Assembly: GCA_036172665.1 (NCBI GenBank)
Contig: CM069871.1
Coordinates: 2,046,001-2,110,000 of the forward strand
DNA: 64,000 bases
Direction: 5' to 3'
Source: Prosopocoilus inquinatus
Taxonomy: Eukaryota > Arthropoda > Insecta > Coleoptera > Lucanidae
In this document: positions 12,583 to 23,147 of the stretch, piece by piece
How positions within the stretch are numbered: the first letter of the stretch is position 1
Layout of the letters: every line of letters starts with the position of its first letter
Notes under the pieces: model-generated
Told to the model about the DNA's origin: nothing
Databases searched by the model: none
Seen by the model: only the letters and a program-made list of their open reading frames with translations
Position numbers and translations under genes: made by a program

Positions 12583-12648
12583 CCGTTTAGGGTAAACGGT
12601 ACTTCCGTTTAGGGTAAACGGTACTTCCGTTTAGGGTAAACGGTACTT
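12583..12648. repeat. Three perfect 22-bp repeats, each containing a palindrome
   Basis: Units start at 12583, 12605 and 12627 without a single difference. Each begins CCGTTTAGGGTAAACGG, a 7-bp inverted repeat around GGG, followed by TACTT. The structure resembles a cluster of identical dimer binding sites. The factor is unknown. Confidence 0.93.
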
Positions 12649-13304
12649 GGCTACAAGCGATTAAAACCTGAGACGAACAAAAAGCAGTTTTTATTAAATT
12701 AAGTGATGGCGTCATTATCTGAACAATCTCAGTTGAATTAAGAACGAGTAAAAACAATTTTATTGTCGAAGTAGAGACGGTGACATTTAACTTACGTTCA
12801 AAGTTGGATTTAAACCAAAGCGTTTTATTTAATTCCCGTCAAGAATAACATTCAAAGTCGGATTTAAACCAAAACGTTTTATTAAATTTATGCCCGCGAT
12901 GGTATCAAGAAAAGGAAAAAAAACTGACTTACCAAACAATCCGCGCAAGATAAACGAGAGCAGAAAGCGGATCGATTGGCCCAGAATAAAATTGACTTCG
13001 AATTAAAAAAAAAAAAGAAAATCAGTCAGGTGTGCGCCGACAGAAATGTGTGAAGGTAAACACAATTGGTATAAAAATGTGCATCAGAATAAGGTGAACG
13101 CGTCCTTCTCAAATAACAGTCAAATTCATACTAAGTTACCGAATAAATTGTGCATAGACCTCGCCTTGTTACGGTTTGGAAAACCGTTCCTCAAGAATCA
13201 CCCTGTATATTGTGTTTGCATCGCATTTATTTTATTCATTCAATGGTGCAATGATTAACCGCAGACTTCTTTTTTTAACGCTTTCGCCGCCGAAGGATAA
13301 TTGC
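12649..13304. other. Mostly unassigned; short duplication at 12795-12885
   Basis: TTCAAAGT(T/C)GGATTTAAACCAAA(G/A)CGTTTTATT-type sequence occurs twice at about 12798-12835 and 12851-12885. Near 13168-13215 a short hairpin (GGTTTGGAAAACC) is followed by ATCACCCTGTAT, resembling the end of an insect transposable element. No coding sequence was recognised. Confidence 0.5.
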
Positions 13305-14300
13305 ATTTTTATAACACAAATGGTCTCACGCCTCGCTTTAGGATTGTGGTGCAATTCGCAAACAGTTTTTCTTTTTTTGTGTACACCGACTATAAAATAC
13401 AGTTTGATTCTCGTTATTTTGGCATTTATTTAATGCCTTAAGTACACAATATCGCCCAGAGTATCGAGTATCTATTTTTAGCGTTAATTGCAGGCGTCCG
13501 GAGGTGCATTAAATCATCATCGTCACTTGCGTGCGAACAGATTGAATGTTTATTTTGAAACGCGCTAGACGGTCGTAAATTCCAGCGACGTCTCTCTTTT
13601 TTTGTGTTGTAAGGCCTCGGGAATTACCCACTGGCGCTATGTTAGACAGACAATCACGTGGGAATGCTCGGCAGTACAGTTTCGTTTATACCTTTATTAC
13701 GTAAAAATTAAGTTTTTTGTAATCGTCTCCGTGTCAAAATAATTGAATTTTTATAACACAAATGGTCTCATGCCTCGCTTTAGTATTGTGGTGCAATTCG
13801 CAAAGTTTTTCTTTTTTATTGCATACACCGGCCATAAAATACCGTTTGATCCTCGTTGTTTTGCATTTATTTAATGCCTTAAGTATACAATATCGTCTAT
13901 TTTTAGCGTTAATTGCAACCGTTCAGACGTGCATTACATCATCATCATCACTTGCGTGCGAACAGATTGAATGTTTGTTTTGGAACGCGCTAGACGGCCA
14001 TAAATTCTAGCGACGTCTCTCTTCTTTTTTGTGTTGTGAGGCCTCGGGAATTACCCACTGGCGCAATGTTAGAAAATCACGTGGGAATGCTCGGCTGTAC
14101 ACTTTCGCTTATGTCTTTATTACGTAAAAAATAAGTTTTTTTGTAATCGTCTCCGTGTCAAAATAATTGGATTTTTATAACACAAATGGTCTCACGCCTC
14201 GCTTTAGTATTGTGGCGCAATTCGCAAACAGTTTTTCTTTTTTTTTCATACATCGGCCATAAAATTCCGTTTGGTATTTATTGGATTTTTATAAAACAAA
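13305..14300. repeat. Tandem array, about 425-440-bp unit, two full copies and partials
   Basis: ATTTTTATAACACAAATGG marks 13305, 13747 and 14171 (spacings 442 and 424); a diverged start lies at 14285. Shared internal phrases include CACTTGCGTGCGAACAGATT and CGGGAATTACCCACTGGCG. Frames on the plus strand repeat with the unit and have no domain. Confidence 0.92.
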
Positions 14301-15482
14301 TTATCCCACGCTTCGCTTTAACTTTGTGGTGCAACTCGCAGTCAGTTTTTTTGTATATCGTAGAACACACGAAGATAATCGCATAAATCTCGTTGTTTTC
14401 GGCATTTCTCTTTTCAGTTTTAATTGCATCACGTTTTGCAAGCGTTTGCAACGAAGTTTCCGAATTTTGCGCGAGAACAGATCGAACGTTTATGTTTTTT
14501 TTTTCTTTTTTTGTGTACTAAGGTCCTGCGAATAACGCATTTTTTTTGCCAGTTCATTATTTCTACGAAAATATTAAATTGCGATCACACTTGATCTTTT
14601 ATGCGATTGGTCTTCCTTACGTCAGCTTATACTCGGTTGGATCTTATTGATGTCATGATGTTTTCGATTCCTGCAAACCCTTCCGCCATATATTGCGGGT
14701 AAGGCATGGCTAATTGGAAAAATGGAATGTCGAACACTTTTATACCGGTAATAAGATTTGATATACTGAAATATCGAAATCGGTATTATTTCACTTGACG
14801 CCATCAAAGTTATTCTATTTTATAATTTTGTCCTAATTTGGTTTTCATTATTCATTTGTTGATTATTTTCAAGAATTTACTTACGTATTTATTTTTTAAT
14901 AATCATCATTGTGTTCTGTTGATTATACTACTCAGAAATTAACCTACTTAAGAAAATTATAATAAACTAAAAAGGATTAAATCGGAAAAAATTAACATTC
15001 GAAATGTTTTAGTGCTCCATTTCAATTGTTGAGTGTTGTACAATCATCTCAAAGACGCAAGTTTTATATTTATTTCAGTTGTTTACTGTTCTTTAACACA
15101 ATTGTTGATTGTTTATAAAGTATAATTTTTTAATTAGCTTGTTTTTGTTACAATAAGTGACTGATTTCTTTTTGTGAGAGGATTTTTTGTACTAATTTAT
15201 ACTACATAATATCACATTTATTTCAATACCGAAACCCTGGGAATCCCAGCATTTTAAACGTGAATATTGGTATTGTAAGAAGGTGCCGGTACTCCATTCC
15301 ATAATTAGGTGTGAGGCCAGCTTTGGCTTTATTAATTTGCGATGCACCAGGAGCGAGTCAGTTATCATTGTGATGTCACACCGCCAGGTGGTGTTGTTTG
15401 AGGGGGGCCTCACCCCATTTTCGCAATATGTTCACCTAAGCAACAGCATACAATTTTGGGTTCCGGTGGAGGAACCTTCGGC
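14301..15482. other. Unassigned AT-rich region
   Basis: The first 240 bases still resemble the preceding array. The rest is AT-rich until about 15270-15480, which is less AT-rich with frames of up to 80 aa lacking recognisable domains. Confidence 0.4.
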
Positions 15483-16000
15483 GGAGGTTTCCTTAGTATA
15501 TGACTTGTTGTCGGTGTTGACGTAGCACTGAAGGACTGAAATTCATCTAAATTATATCAGCCTCGTCTCCGCTGTAAAAAACGTACAATAATGTGGATGA
15601 TAAACATAAGCTTCGTTGGAGGTTTCCTTAGTATATGACTTGTTGTCAGTTTTGACGTGGCGCTGGAGGACTGAAACTCATCTAAATTGTATCAGCCTTG
15701 TCCCCGCTGTAAAAAACATACAATAACATGGATGATAAACATAAGTTTCGTTGGAGGTTTCCTTAGTATATGACTTGTTGTCGGTGTTGACGTAGCACTG
15801 GAGGACTGAAACTCATCTAAATTGTACCAGCCTCGTCCCCGCTGTAAAAAACGTACAATAATGTGGATGATAAACATAAGCTTCGTTGGAGGTTTCCTTA
15901 GTATATGACTTGTTGTCAGTTTTGACGTGGCGCTGGAGGACCGAAACTCATCGAAATTGTGTCAGCCTCATCCCCGTTGTGCAGAACAGGTATGGTTGTA
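15483..16000. repeat. Tandem array, exact 135-bp unit, four copies
   Basis: GGAGGTTTCCTTAGTATATG starts at 15483, 15618, 15753 and 15888, so the spacing is exactly 135. Units alternate slightly (GTCGGTGTTGACGTAGC versus GTCAGTTTTGACGTGGC), suggesting duplication of a two-unit block. Because 135 is divisible by three, a minus-strand frame (15692-15877) repeats a 45-residue peptide; no function is implied. Confidence 0.95.
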
Positions 16001-17378
16001 GCAATTGAAGTGATCTAGGCAGCTATCATCAATGTTTTCAAAAGAAACTGTAATGTAATTGCTTTTAGAATTTAGAAGATAGAGAGAGGAGATACATAGA
16101 ATGTTTCCGAACTAACGAGAGCGTGTTTATTCAAACGAGTTTGCACGTGTGAGTTTCACAGGGAGACCACGGTTTTATATTCTCGGCAGGATCCGATAAC
16201 TTCCAGAAGTTGTTCTAATAAAATTTGCGCTGATTTAATCAAAAGCAGCGAGCGCGCGAGCAAAGGCACTCGACTGCATTTCCGGCTCTTTCTCTTGAAA
16301 ACTACCCTCTTGTAAGAACGCGAGTATGAAGTGCCTCTGCAATCCGACTCGACCGCGATATTCTTCCGGAGGAGTATCAAGACCGGCGGTATTAATTGGC
16401 CGTCGTTAACAAGTTTTTCTTTCGCTTCTAATTAAGAAGTTTAAGGTACGCTCGAGATAGTTTGGGGTTTATGAAGTTTGCTGCGCTGCGCGGAAGGTGT
16501 ACGCAATAACTTTTATCTTGTACGGTGCCAGGAAACAAATCGAATTCAAGAATCATTAACACGTATTTCCAACTCAGATTGTTTTTTTTTTAATTTTTGT
16601 CAAATTGTCGCCTGGACGAAATATGGGATGCTTATTAAAGATTAAGGCCCATTCGTGATCTATTCAATATTTACTTAGGCACGATAAAGTAAATCTGTTG
16701 CCTAGCCTTCCGTACGAATGGTGGTAGCGGTGGAATAACGCGGAATCCAAACTGTAAACTCTGCATTAAGTATAAAAGAAAATCGTAGGTTAGCACTCAT
16801 TCAATCATTCGAAACGAATAGTATCATCAGATTGCCGGAGCGAAATGTCCTTTGTAGAAGAAAATAACTTCTTTATCTGCGCGCGTGGAATACGTCGTGA
16901 TTTGCGATGCATTCGGGTGGATGTGCGGACGTAGGCGAAAAATTCGAAAATTTTCCCCGGGTAAGTTATCGCAGCGGCAAGTTTGCACTTGCCGGAAATT
17001 TAACGAGGAAATTCGGTGAGCTCCGGCCCCGACCCCGGCGGAGATTTCCCCCGGATAACAAACGCCCGAAGTTTCGCTCGGAGTGACCTTTCCTGATCCC
17101 GTATTGTGTCTTCTTATTTTCGCCGCCGATATTTCAGTGACGTAGATGATTCCTTGAAAGTTCAATTTCGTTCGTTTCCTTCACGGTTTACTTTCAGCCG
17201 GACATACGTCAATTTATATCCTTAAATATACTTTTTTTTTTCGGGAGGATCGCTCGCTTCCTCGCACCGATTTTCTTCTTCGATTTTCAGAAGAAAAAGA
17301 AATTCTGCCACATGGTAACTTTAGGACAATATATTGTCGTCGAGATTACGAAAAATTTGTAAATCATATTAATTTAAT
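16001..17378. other. Unassigned; CpG-rich block about 16830-17120
   Basis: Open frames of 74 and 112 aa on the minus strand are present but no domain or splice context was seen. The 16830-17120 part is CpG-rich and may be a conserved non-coding island. Confidence 0.4.
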
Positions 17379-17381
17379 TTA

Positions 17382-17509
17382 GGCCCGGTCTTTTCATCTC
17401 TGAGTAACTTTAATCGTTGATTTATTCCCATAATTACAATTGTAGAGACAATTGTTTCTACAGGAATTAATCAAAGGTTAAAGTTACTCAGAGATGAGAA
17501 AACCGAGCC
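17382..17509. mobile_element. Foldback MITE, PIF/Harbinger-like, 128 bp
   Basis: Terminal inverted repeats of about 50 bp start GGCCCGGTCTT on the left and GGCTCGGTTTT on the right and share CATCTCTGAGTAACTTTAA. The element is flanked by a TTA duplication at 17379-17381 and 17510-17512. A 3-bp TWA duplication with GGC/GGG ends is typical of PIF/Harbinger. No transposase is encoded. Confidence 0.85.
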
Positions 17510-17512
17510 TTA

Positions 17513-18401
17513 AACGTATTTTTGTTTAAAGCAAAGCAAGTTATTTGCTGATGAGCTGATTACTGCTAACGACCTGCATGCGCAATGACCAAGGCGTGCG
17601 TTGAGCTTGCAAGCCTAAGTACAACTTGCAAATAAATAACCGGGGCATTGTATAAGTGTTAACACAATCAATTAATTCTAGATTTAAAAGGAACAGTGCT
17701 TGGAAACAGCGTGAAAATCCTGACATCATCTTTTTGGCAACCGAATGAAGTACGAAGTCAATAAAACTTTTGCAGACTCTTGGTCGTGACGTCACGTACA
17801 TCTGTATTTGCATAAAATATTTATTTTGTAAACGTAATTTCTGATCGCCGTCGATGGGTGTCAGCTGTAACTGGTCAGTCTTCGAGGAACCAACGAATGC
17901 GCCCGTTCGTGACAAGAAACCTCCTGTCACTAGTCACTATATTACACTCCTCTCTTTGAAATAAGGGTAGTTAGTTAATAAGCAAAGTTATGACGAATTT
18001 ATTCCCCTAATATTATAATTGCTTTTATGTAACGTTCTATCCGACGTACCTACTAGTAGTAACTGATAAACTTTCTAGTTACGTTAATTTTCAGCGCAAT
18101 ATTTATTCTGTTCGTTAGAATTCAGTGAAATTTAATTCTTGTTTCGTTTTGTAATTTTAGGCTCGAACTTGTGTGTAGTTGTTCGAGTTCGTGAATCATA
18201 AAGTTTGTCTGTTTATGTTAACGTCTACCTGCTGGTAATGAACCCGTTTGATTGTTATCATTATAATTAATAATTGAAGTCGGCTCTCGTCCGATGAAAA
18301 TTATTTATTATCAACTTGTTGTTTTAAATACAGTTAGGCTTATGAATTTTTAATTAATTATAACTTAGCATTTTTGTACCGCTCGAGAAAGTTTACACAA
18401 C
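17513..18401. other. Unassigned; one 129-codon minus frame
   Basis: The minus frame 17541-17930 is one of the longest in the window outside repeats, but no signal peptide, family motif or splice signal was recognised. It may be chance. The rest is AT-rich. Confidence 0.35.
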
Positions 18402-18518
18402 GCGGAAAACGGAAAGGGTGGCCTAACCGGGTGTTTCACTCGGTTAGGCCACCCTTTCCGTTTTCCGGTGGCCTAACCGGGTGTTTCACCGGGTTAGGCC
18501 ACCCTTTCCGTTTTCCGC
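18402..18518. repeat. Compound perfect hairpin
   Basis: 18403-18429 and 18441-18467 are perfect 27-base inverted arms around an 11-base loop. A second hairpin follows at once: 18467-18483 pairs with 18487-18503 (17 bases, one mismatch, 3-base loop) and then repeats the CCTTTCCGTTTTCCGC tail. It can be read as a roughly 52-bp unit, itself a hairpin, duplicated in tandem. Transcribed, it would give a long double-stranded stem. It could be a MITE relic, a small-RNA hairpin or a product of template switching. Confidence 0.9.
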
Positions 18519-18990
18519 TTGCGTGTGTTGCAGTAGGTCCGCTGTGAGGTGCCAATTTGTTTGCTCGGTAATGGAAAGGTTGGTTATTTCACCTTCAAAC
18601 CAAAGAGTTTGCATTTAATGCCGTGGAGTTTTTGTTTTGGCCGAGTTTGTACGGTGATTAAAAATTGTGCCAGCCGACTAAGACTAAGAGTTGCACCCGA
18701 CGTCGTCGGTGTTAACTAATTCTAGATATCTACGCTTTAATGCGAGATTAACTTTAATCGATGTCGCTGCAATCCACCTGCGCACCGGATTTCCCCGTTT
18801 AAGGGACCGATTACGGATTTTTCTTTTTTTTCTTTGGGCATATCTTGCTGTTTCGAGCACGCCTGTTCCACCGTTACATTCTATGTGAATACTCTTCTAC
18901 ATAAATGACATTTTTTTAATAATATTAATTAATTAATTAAATTAATATAATAATTTTTAATAGCAGCGATGACGTATACTTATCTGTTAT
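18519..18990. other. Unassigned; TTAA-rich stretch near 18920-18960
   Basis: No gene, TIR or tandem unit was recognised in this part. Confidence 0.35.
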
Positions 18991-19245
18991 TAGATCCTGG
19001 CGGGTAGGCCACCAACAAAGCAGACTGACTTCCATCAATCTTCCGTGGACAATAATTCACAGTCTCAACGGCATACAAGAAGCAGCAACAGCATCACCAC
19101 CGGTAGCAACAGCCCTGAGGAAGTTCTTCTGCAATGGAGAACGAAACGTCGGCAGTAAAAAAAACCCGAGGAGAGAGGCGGTTCCAACCGGAAGCCAGGA
19201 ATCCAACGATAGACGACGGCTGCGAAAGCTTTCGAGTTAAACTGA
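18991..19245 (+). mobile_element. Probable retroelement 3'-end fragment with hammerhead-like module
   Basis: The segment differs in composition from its surroundings and contains CTGAGGA, a 7-bp stem (GTTCTTC 19123-19129 with GGAGAAC 19136-19142) and GAAACGTC. The order CTGANGA, hairpin, GAAAC is the hammerhead core layout. One extra A precedes stem II and there is no room for a stem III loop, so it is at best a degenerate or dimer-dependent ribozyme. Confidence 0.45.
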
Positions 19246-19261
19246 CACTAATTCAGTTCAG

Positions 19262-21640
19262 ATAATTTATATGAGACTGTGCTCGAAAATTGAGGTTATG
19301 TTTTCGTTAAAATTGAGCGCCATCTGCTAGCTGTTGCTCAGCTCAAAACAAAAATGATTTTTTGTTTTTTATTCTGGTTTTCTTTTCATCTCAGGTCGGC
19401 GTTGTAAATACGATTTTTGTCTAGAAAAATAATATTCAAACAAAAGCAAAAATTAAATTTGGGTTGAAAATTCTTAATGTTAAAAGTGAAGTTATTCCTG
19501 TATTTTCTTTTCGTCGGCATTGTCCATATGAATTTCCCGTGGAAAAGAAAACGCAAAAATGAAAATTAAAAAAGTAAATCAAAATATATTTAGACTGAGA
19601 ATAGTTAAAGTTAAAACTGAGGTTATGTTTGTTCTGAAACTGGGCGCCATATGTCCGCTTTCGTTCTTCGTTTTGTTTTTCTTTCCTCTTGCGTACTTCT
19701 CTGTTTGTCTCGGATCAGCATTGCTCACATTATTTTCACGAAGAGAAAAAAAAGTTCAAACAAGAGCGTTTAAAAAAATCAATTTGGGTTGAAAATAGAG
19801 TTAAAAGTGAGGTTATGTTTGTTTTCGAACTGAGCGCGATCTGTCCGCTTTTGTTCAGAATTAATCATTTATGTTCTTCATTTCGTTTCTCTTTCTTTTT
19901 GTGTATATTTCTGTTTATCTCGGAGCAGGATTGTTTACACGATTTTCACGAAAAAGAAAAGTTAAAACAAAAGCAGATAACAAAGTTAAAAAAAATAAAT
20001 AAATTTTGGTTGAAAGTGAGGTTATGTTTGTGTTGCCGTTTGAGCGTTGTAAATATTTTTTTTTATCTAGGAAAAAAAATATCCATACAAGAGCAGAAAT
20101 TAAGATTAAAAAAAAATTAAATTTGTGTTGAAAACAGTTAATGTTAAAAGTGAAGTTATGTTTCGTGTTGAAATTGTCCATCATCTGTCCGCTGTTGCTT
20201 AAAAGCAATCATCATCGTTCTCCTTCATTCTAGTTTTTCTTTTTTTTTGTGTATTTTTCTTTTCATCGGCATTACCCGCATGAGTGTCACGCAGAAAAGA
20301 GAAAGAATGATAAAACAAAAGCAGATATTAAAATTAAAAAAATAAATAAAAATTTATTTGTGTTGAAAATAGTTCAATTTAAAAGTGAGGTTATGTTTGT
20401 TTTGAAACTGGGCGCCATATGTCCGCTTTCGTTCTTTATTTTGTTTTTCTTTCCCCCGTTTTCCGTTTAACTCGGATTAGTATTGTTCACATGATTTTCA
20501 CGAAAAGAAAAAGTTAAAATAAAAGCAGATAATAAACTTTAAAAAAATTAATTTGGATTGAAAGTGAGGTTATTTCATTTGATTTTTGTTTAGAAAAAAA
20601 ATATCCAAACAAAAACAAAAATTAAAATTAAAAAAGAAATTGTTGAAAACAATTGAACTTAAAAGTGAAGTTATGTTTGTGTCGAATTTGTGCGCCATCT
20701 GTCTGCTGTTGCTCAAAAGAAATCACTTTCTTTTCTCAAAAGAGAATTAAAAAATAAAAATAAAAATACGTTTGTGTTGAAAACAGTTAAAGTTACAATT
20801 GAGGTTATGTTTGTTTTGAAACTGAGCGTCATCTGTCCGCTCTTGTTCAAAATTAATCATTTACGTTCTTCATTTTTTTTCTTTTCTTTCCTGCATTTTT
20901 CTATTTATTTCGGATCAGCATTGTTCACATTATTTTCACGAAAAGGAAAAGTTAAAATGAAAGCAGATAATAGAATTTAAAATAATAAATTTGGATAGAA
21001 AGTGAGGTTATTTCTTTTGGGCGTTCTAAATGTGATTTTTGTCAAGAAAAAAAAATATCCAAACAAAAATTAAAATTAAAAAAGAAATTGTTGAAAACAT
21101 ATGAAGTTTCAAGTGAAGTTATGTTTGTGTTGAAGTTGTGGCCATCTGTCTGCTGTTACTTAAAAGAAATCATTTTCTTTTCTCGATAGAGAATTAAAAA
21201 ATAAAAATAAAAATACGTTTGGGTTGAAAATAGTTAAAGTTGCAAGTGAGGTTATGTTTGTTTTGAAACTGAACGCCACCTGTCCGCTCTTGTTCAAAAT
21301 TAATCATTTATGTTCATCATTTTGTTTTTCTTTTCTTCCGTGTATTTTTCTGTTTATTTCGGATGAGCATTGTTTACATGATTTTCACGAAAAAAAAAGT
21401 TAAAACAAAAGCAAATATTAAAATAAAATTAAAAAAAAAACAAAAAATAAATTTGGGTTGACAACAGTTAATGTTAAAAGTGAGGTTATGACCGCTGTTA
21501 TTCAAAAGAAGTCACTTTTTTAATCATCTTTTTCTTTTTATCTCGGATCATACGGTTTCCACGTAAAAAATAATAATATTATGTTGAAACAAAAGCAGAG
21601 ATTAAACAGAAAAAAATAAAAATATACTTGAGTTGTCCTC
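19262..21640. repeat. Degenerate tandem array around GAGGTTATGTTTGTTTTGAA
   Basis: Variants of GTGAGGTTATGTTTGT recur about 12 times between 19290 and 21490, commonly followed by a GCGCCATCTGTCCGCT-like phrase and a CATTGTTCACATGATTTTCACG phrase. Spacing is irregular (about 100-330 bp), so the array is old or of alternating subunits. Frames such as 19689-20120 (143 codons) are low-complexity products of the array. Confidence 0.85.
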
Positions 21641-23147
21641 TGCAGGAGAATTTTCTTTCTTTTTCTTTTCTTTTTTGTACGTTATCATTTTTATCGCGGC
21701 TCAACTCGGTTCAGCTCGTGTGACTTTCACGAAGAGAAAACAAAATGTTCATACAGAAACAAAAAAAAACTTATGCTTGTGTTGAGAACCAACAGATGTC
21801 AGCTCCATCAGAAGATTAAAACAATTGGAGACTCACTGCGTAGTTTAGTTGAAACTCCATAGATGGTGTGATTTATTTCTACAAAAGTCACCTGCACTAG
21901 TCTCTCGCAGGCATACCAATACACGTCGGTCGACATCGCAAGCCGTCTACTAAAATCTACTATTCGTTTGGAAGCTATGCGCGGGATGAAAAATTTAACT
22001 ATTTAAAATTTTTCTCGTTTCTGTTTCAGAACCAACTTTTTTTTAAACAACGTATACATGCAACTTTTTAATGTAATTAAGCCATGATTTATTTTAAAAC
22101 TGCTCATCTCTTTTTTACCTTACATTAATGTAAGACGGCTACGTTTTTCAATTCAAATAAAGTATTCTCTCCTGGTGTATACTATAATATGCATGCATAG
22201 ATAAAACAATCCCTTCGGGTTTACGCTCACAAAATTGATGGATGCATGTACGTGAGAGGAAAATTTATGTAAGTTGAAATAAATATGGAATGTGGAATAC
22301 GTTATGGCCTCTTACTTTGTAGTAACAAGCGCAGAGTTGCAATTTCGATTTACTTTGTTCCCTTCAAACTAAAACCTTGCTGCTGCTGCGGTAACGTGTT
22401 TACATTTCGTGAGTCGTCCAAGTTTTACAACCGGCAGCGAGCGCGAAGACGACGGCGGCGACGGTCGCCGCCGCCGCCTCCACCACCCAACCAACCAACC
22501 AACACACCGCGTAAAACTTTCTAATGAACAGATTTGAATGGCCATAGAAATCGACGGTAATATGTTCGGTGGGGGCGAGTTCCGCGAGTTGATGCCAACT
22601 TTGTGTGCATTTTACGACACTTGTTAGTTAACAAACTGTTGTTCGCCCTGTTTCGGATGGAGGCGGTGGAAGAACGCTCGCCGCGAGCGTGTCTTTTGGT
22701 TTATTACCGGCGGAACAAATTTCAGCCGACGCATTAGCATTCAAATGTAGATGCGCTCCTCTTTACATGCCATATATTACATGTTAATAACCGCTGAGAG
22801 GATTGAGGGGTGTGATGCTAATAAACAAACAAACAACAAGGGGGGAGAGAGGGCAATCATCAAAATTGCTGACGCTAACGAGTTTTCCAGTGGATGATTT
22901 ATTTTATTACTCAGTTGTTTAGTAATCTTTAGTTAAGCACATCTACTTGTGGTGGAGGCGCATTCTGGTTCGAAGGATTGAAAGAAAGAAAACCATATTA
23001 GGACACTCAAATGATAAATGATGGTTTAATGAAAGAAATAGAGGACAAAATAATTGATTAATCAAAAAATTGCAAAAAATTGCATCAGTTAACAATGTAC
23101 CCTAAGCACTGACTCCCATTCGTCTTGAATTAAGCGGGAAGAAATAT
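21641..23147. other. Unassigned; simple CGG/CCAA repeats at 22440-22505
   Basis: The only long frame (22285-22524) ends in Arg and Pro runs produced by GC-rich simple repeats and is not considered coding. CTTACATTAATGTAAG near 22120 is a 16-bp palindrome. Nothing else was recognised. Confidence 0.4.

Noticed and set aside
12583..12648. TTTAGGG as a telomere repeat
   Set aside because: Unit is 22 bp and palindromic; insect telomeres use TTAGG in short tandem, which is absent.
16795..16832. Minus-strand CTGATGA with nearby hairpin
   Set aside because: The hairpin is followed by GAAT, not GAAA, and stem I strands do not pair.
17541..17930. 129-codon minus frame
   Set aside because: No recognisable motif, splice signals or signal peptide; kept only as a remark.
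19689..20120. 143-codon plus frame
   Set aside because: Runs through several degenerate repeat units; composition-biased and not kept in neighbouring units.
22285..22524. 79-codon frame with Arg and Pro runs
   Set aside because: Runs come from CGG and CCAA simple repeats.
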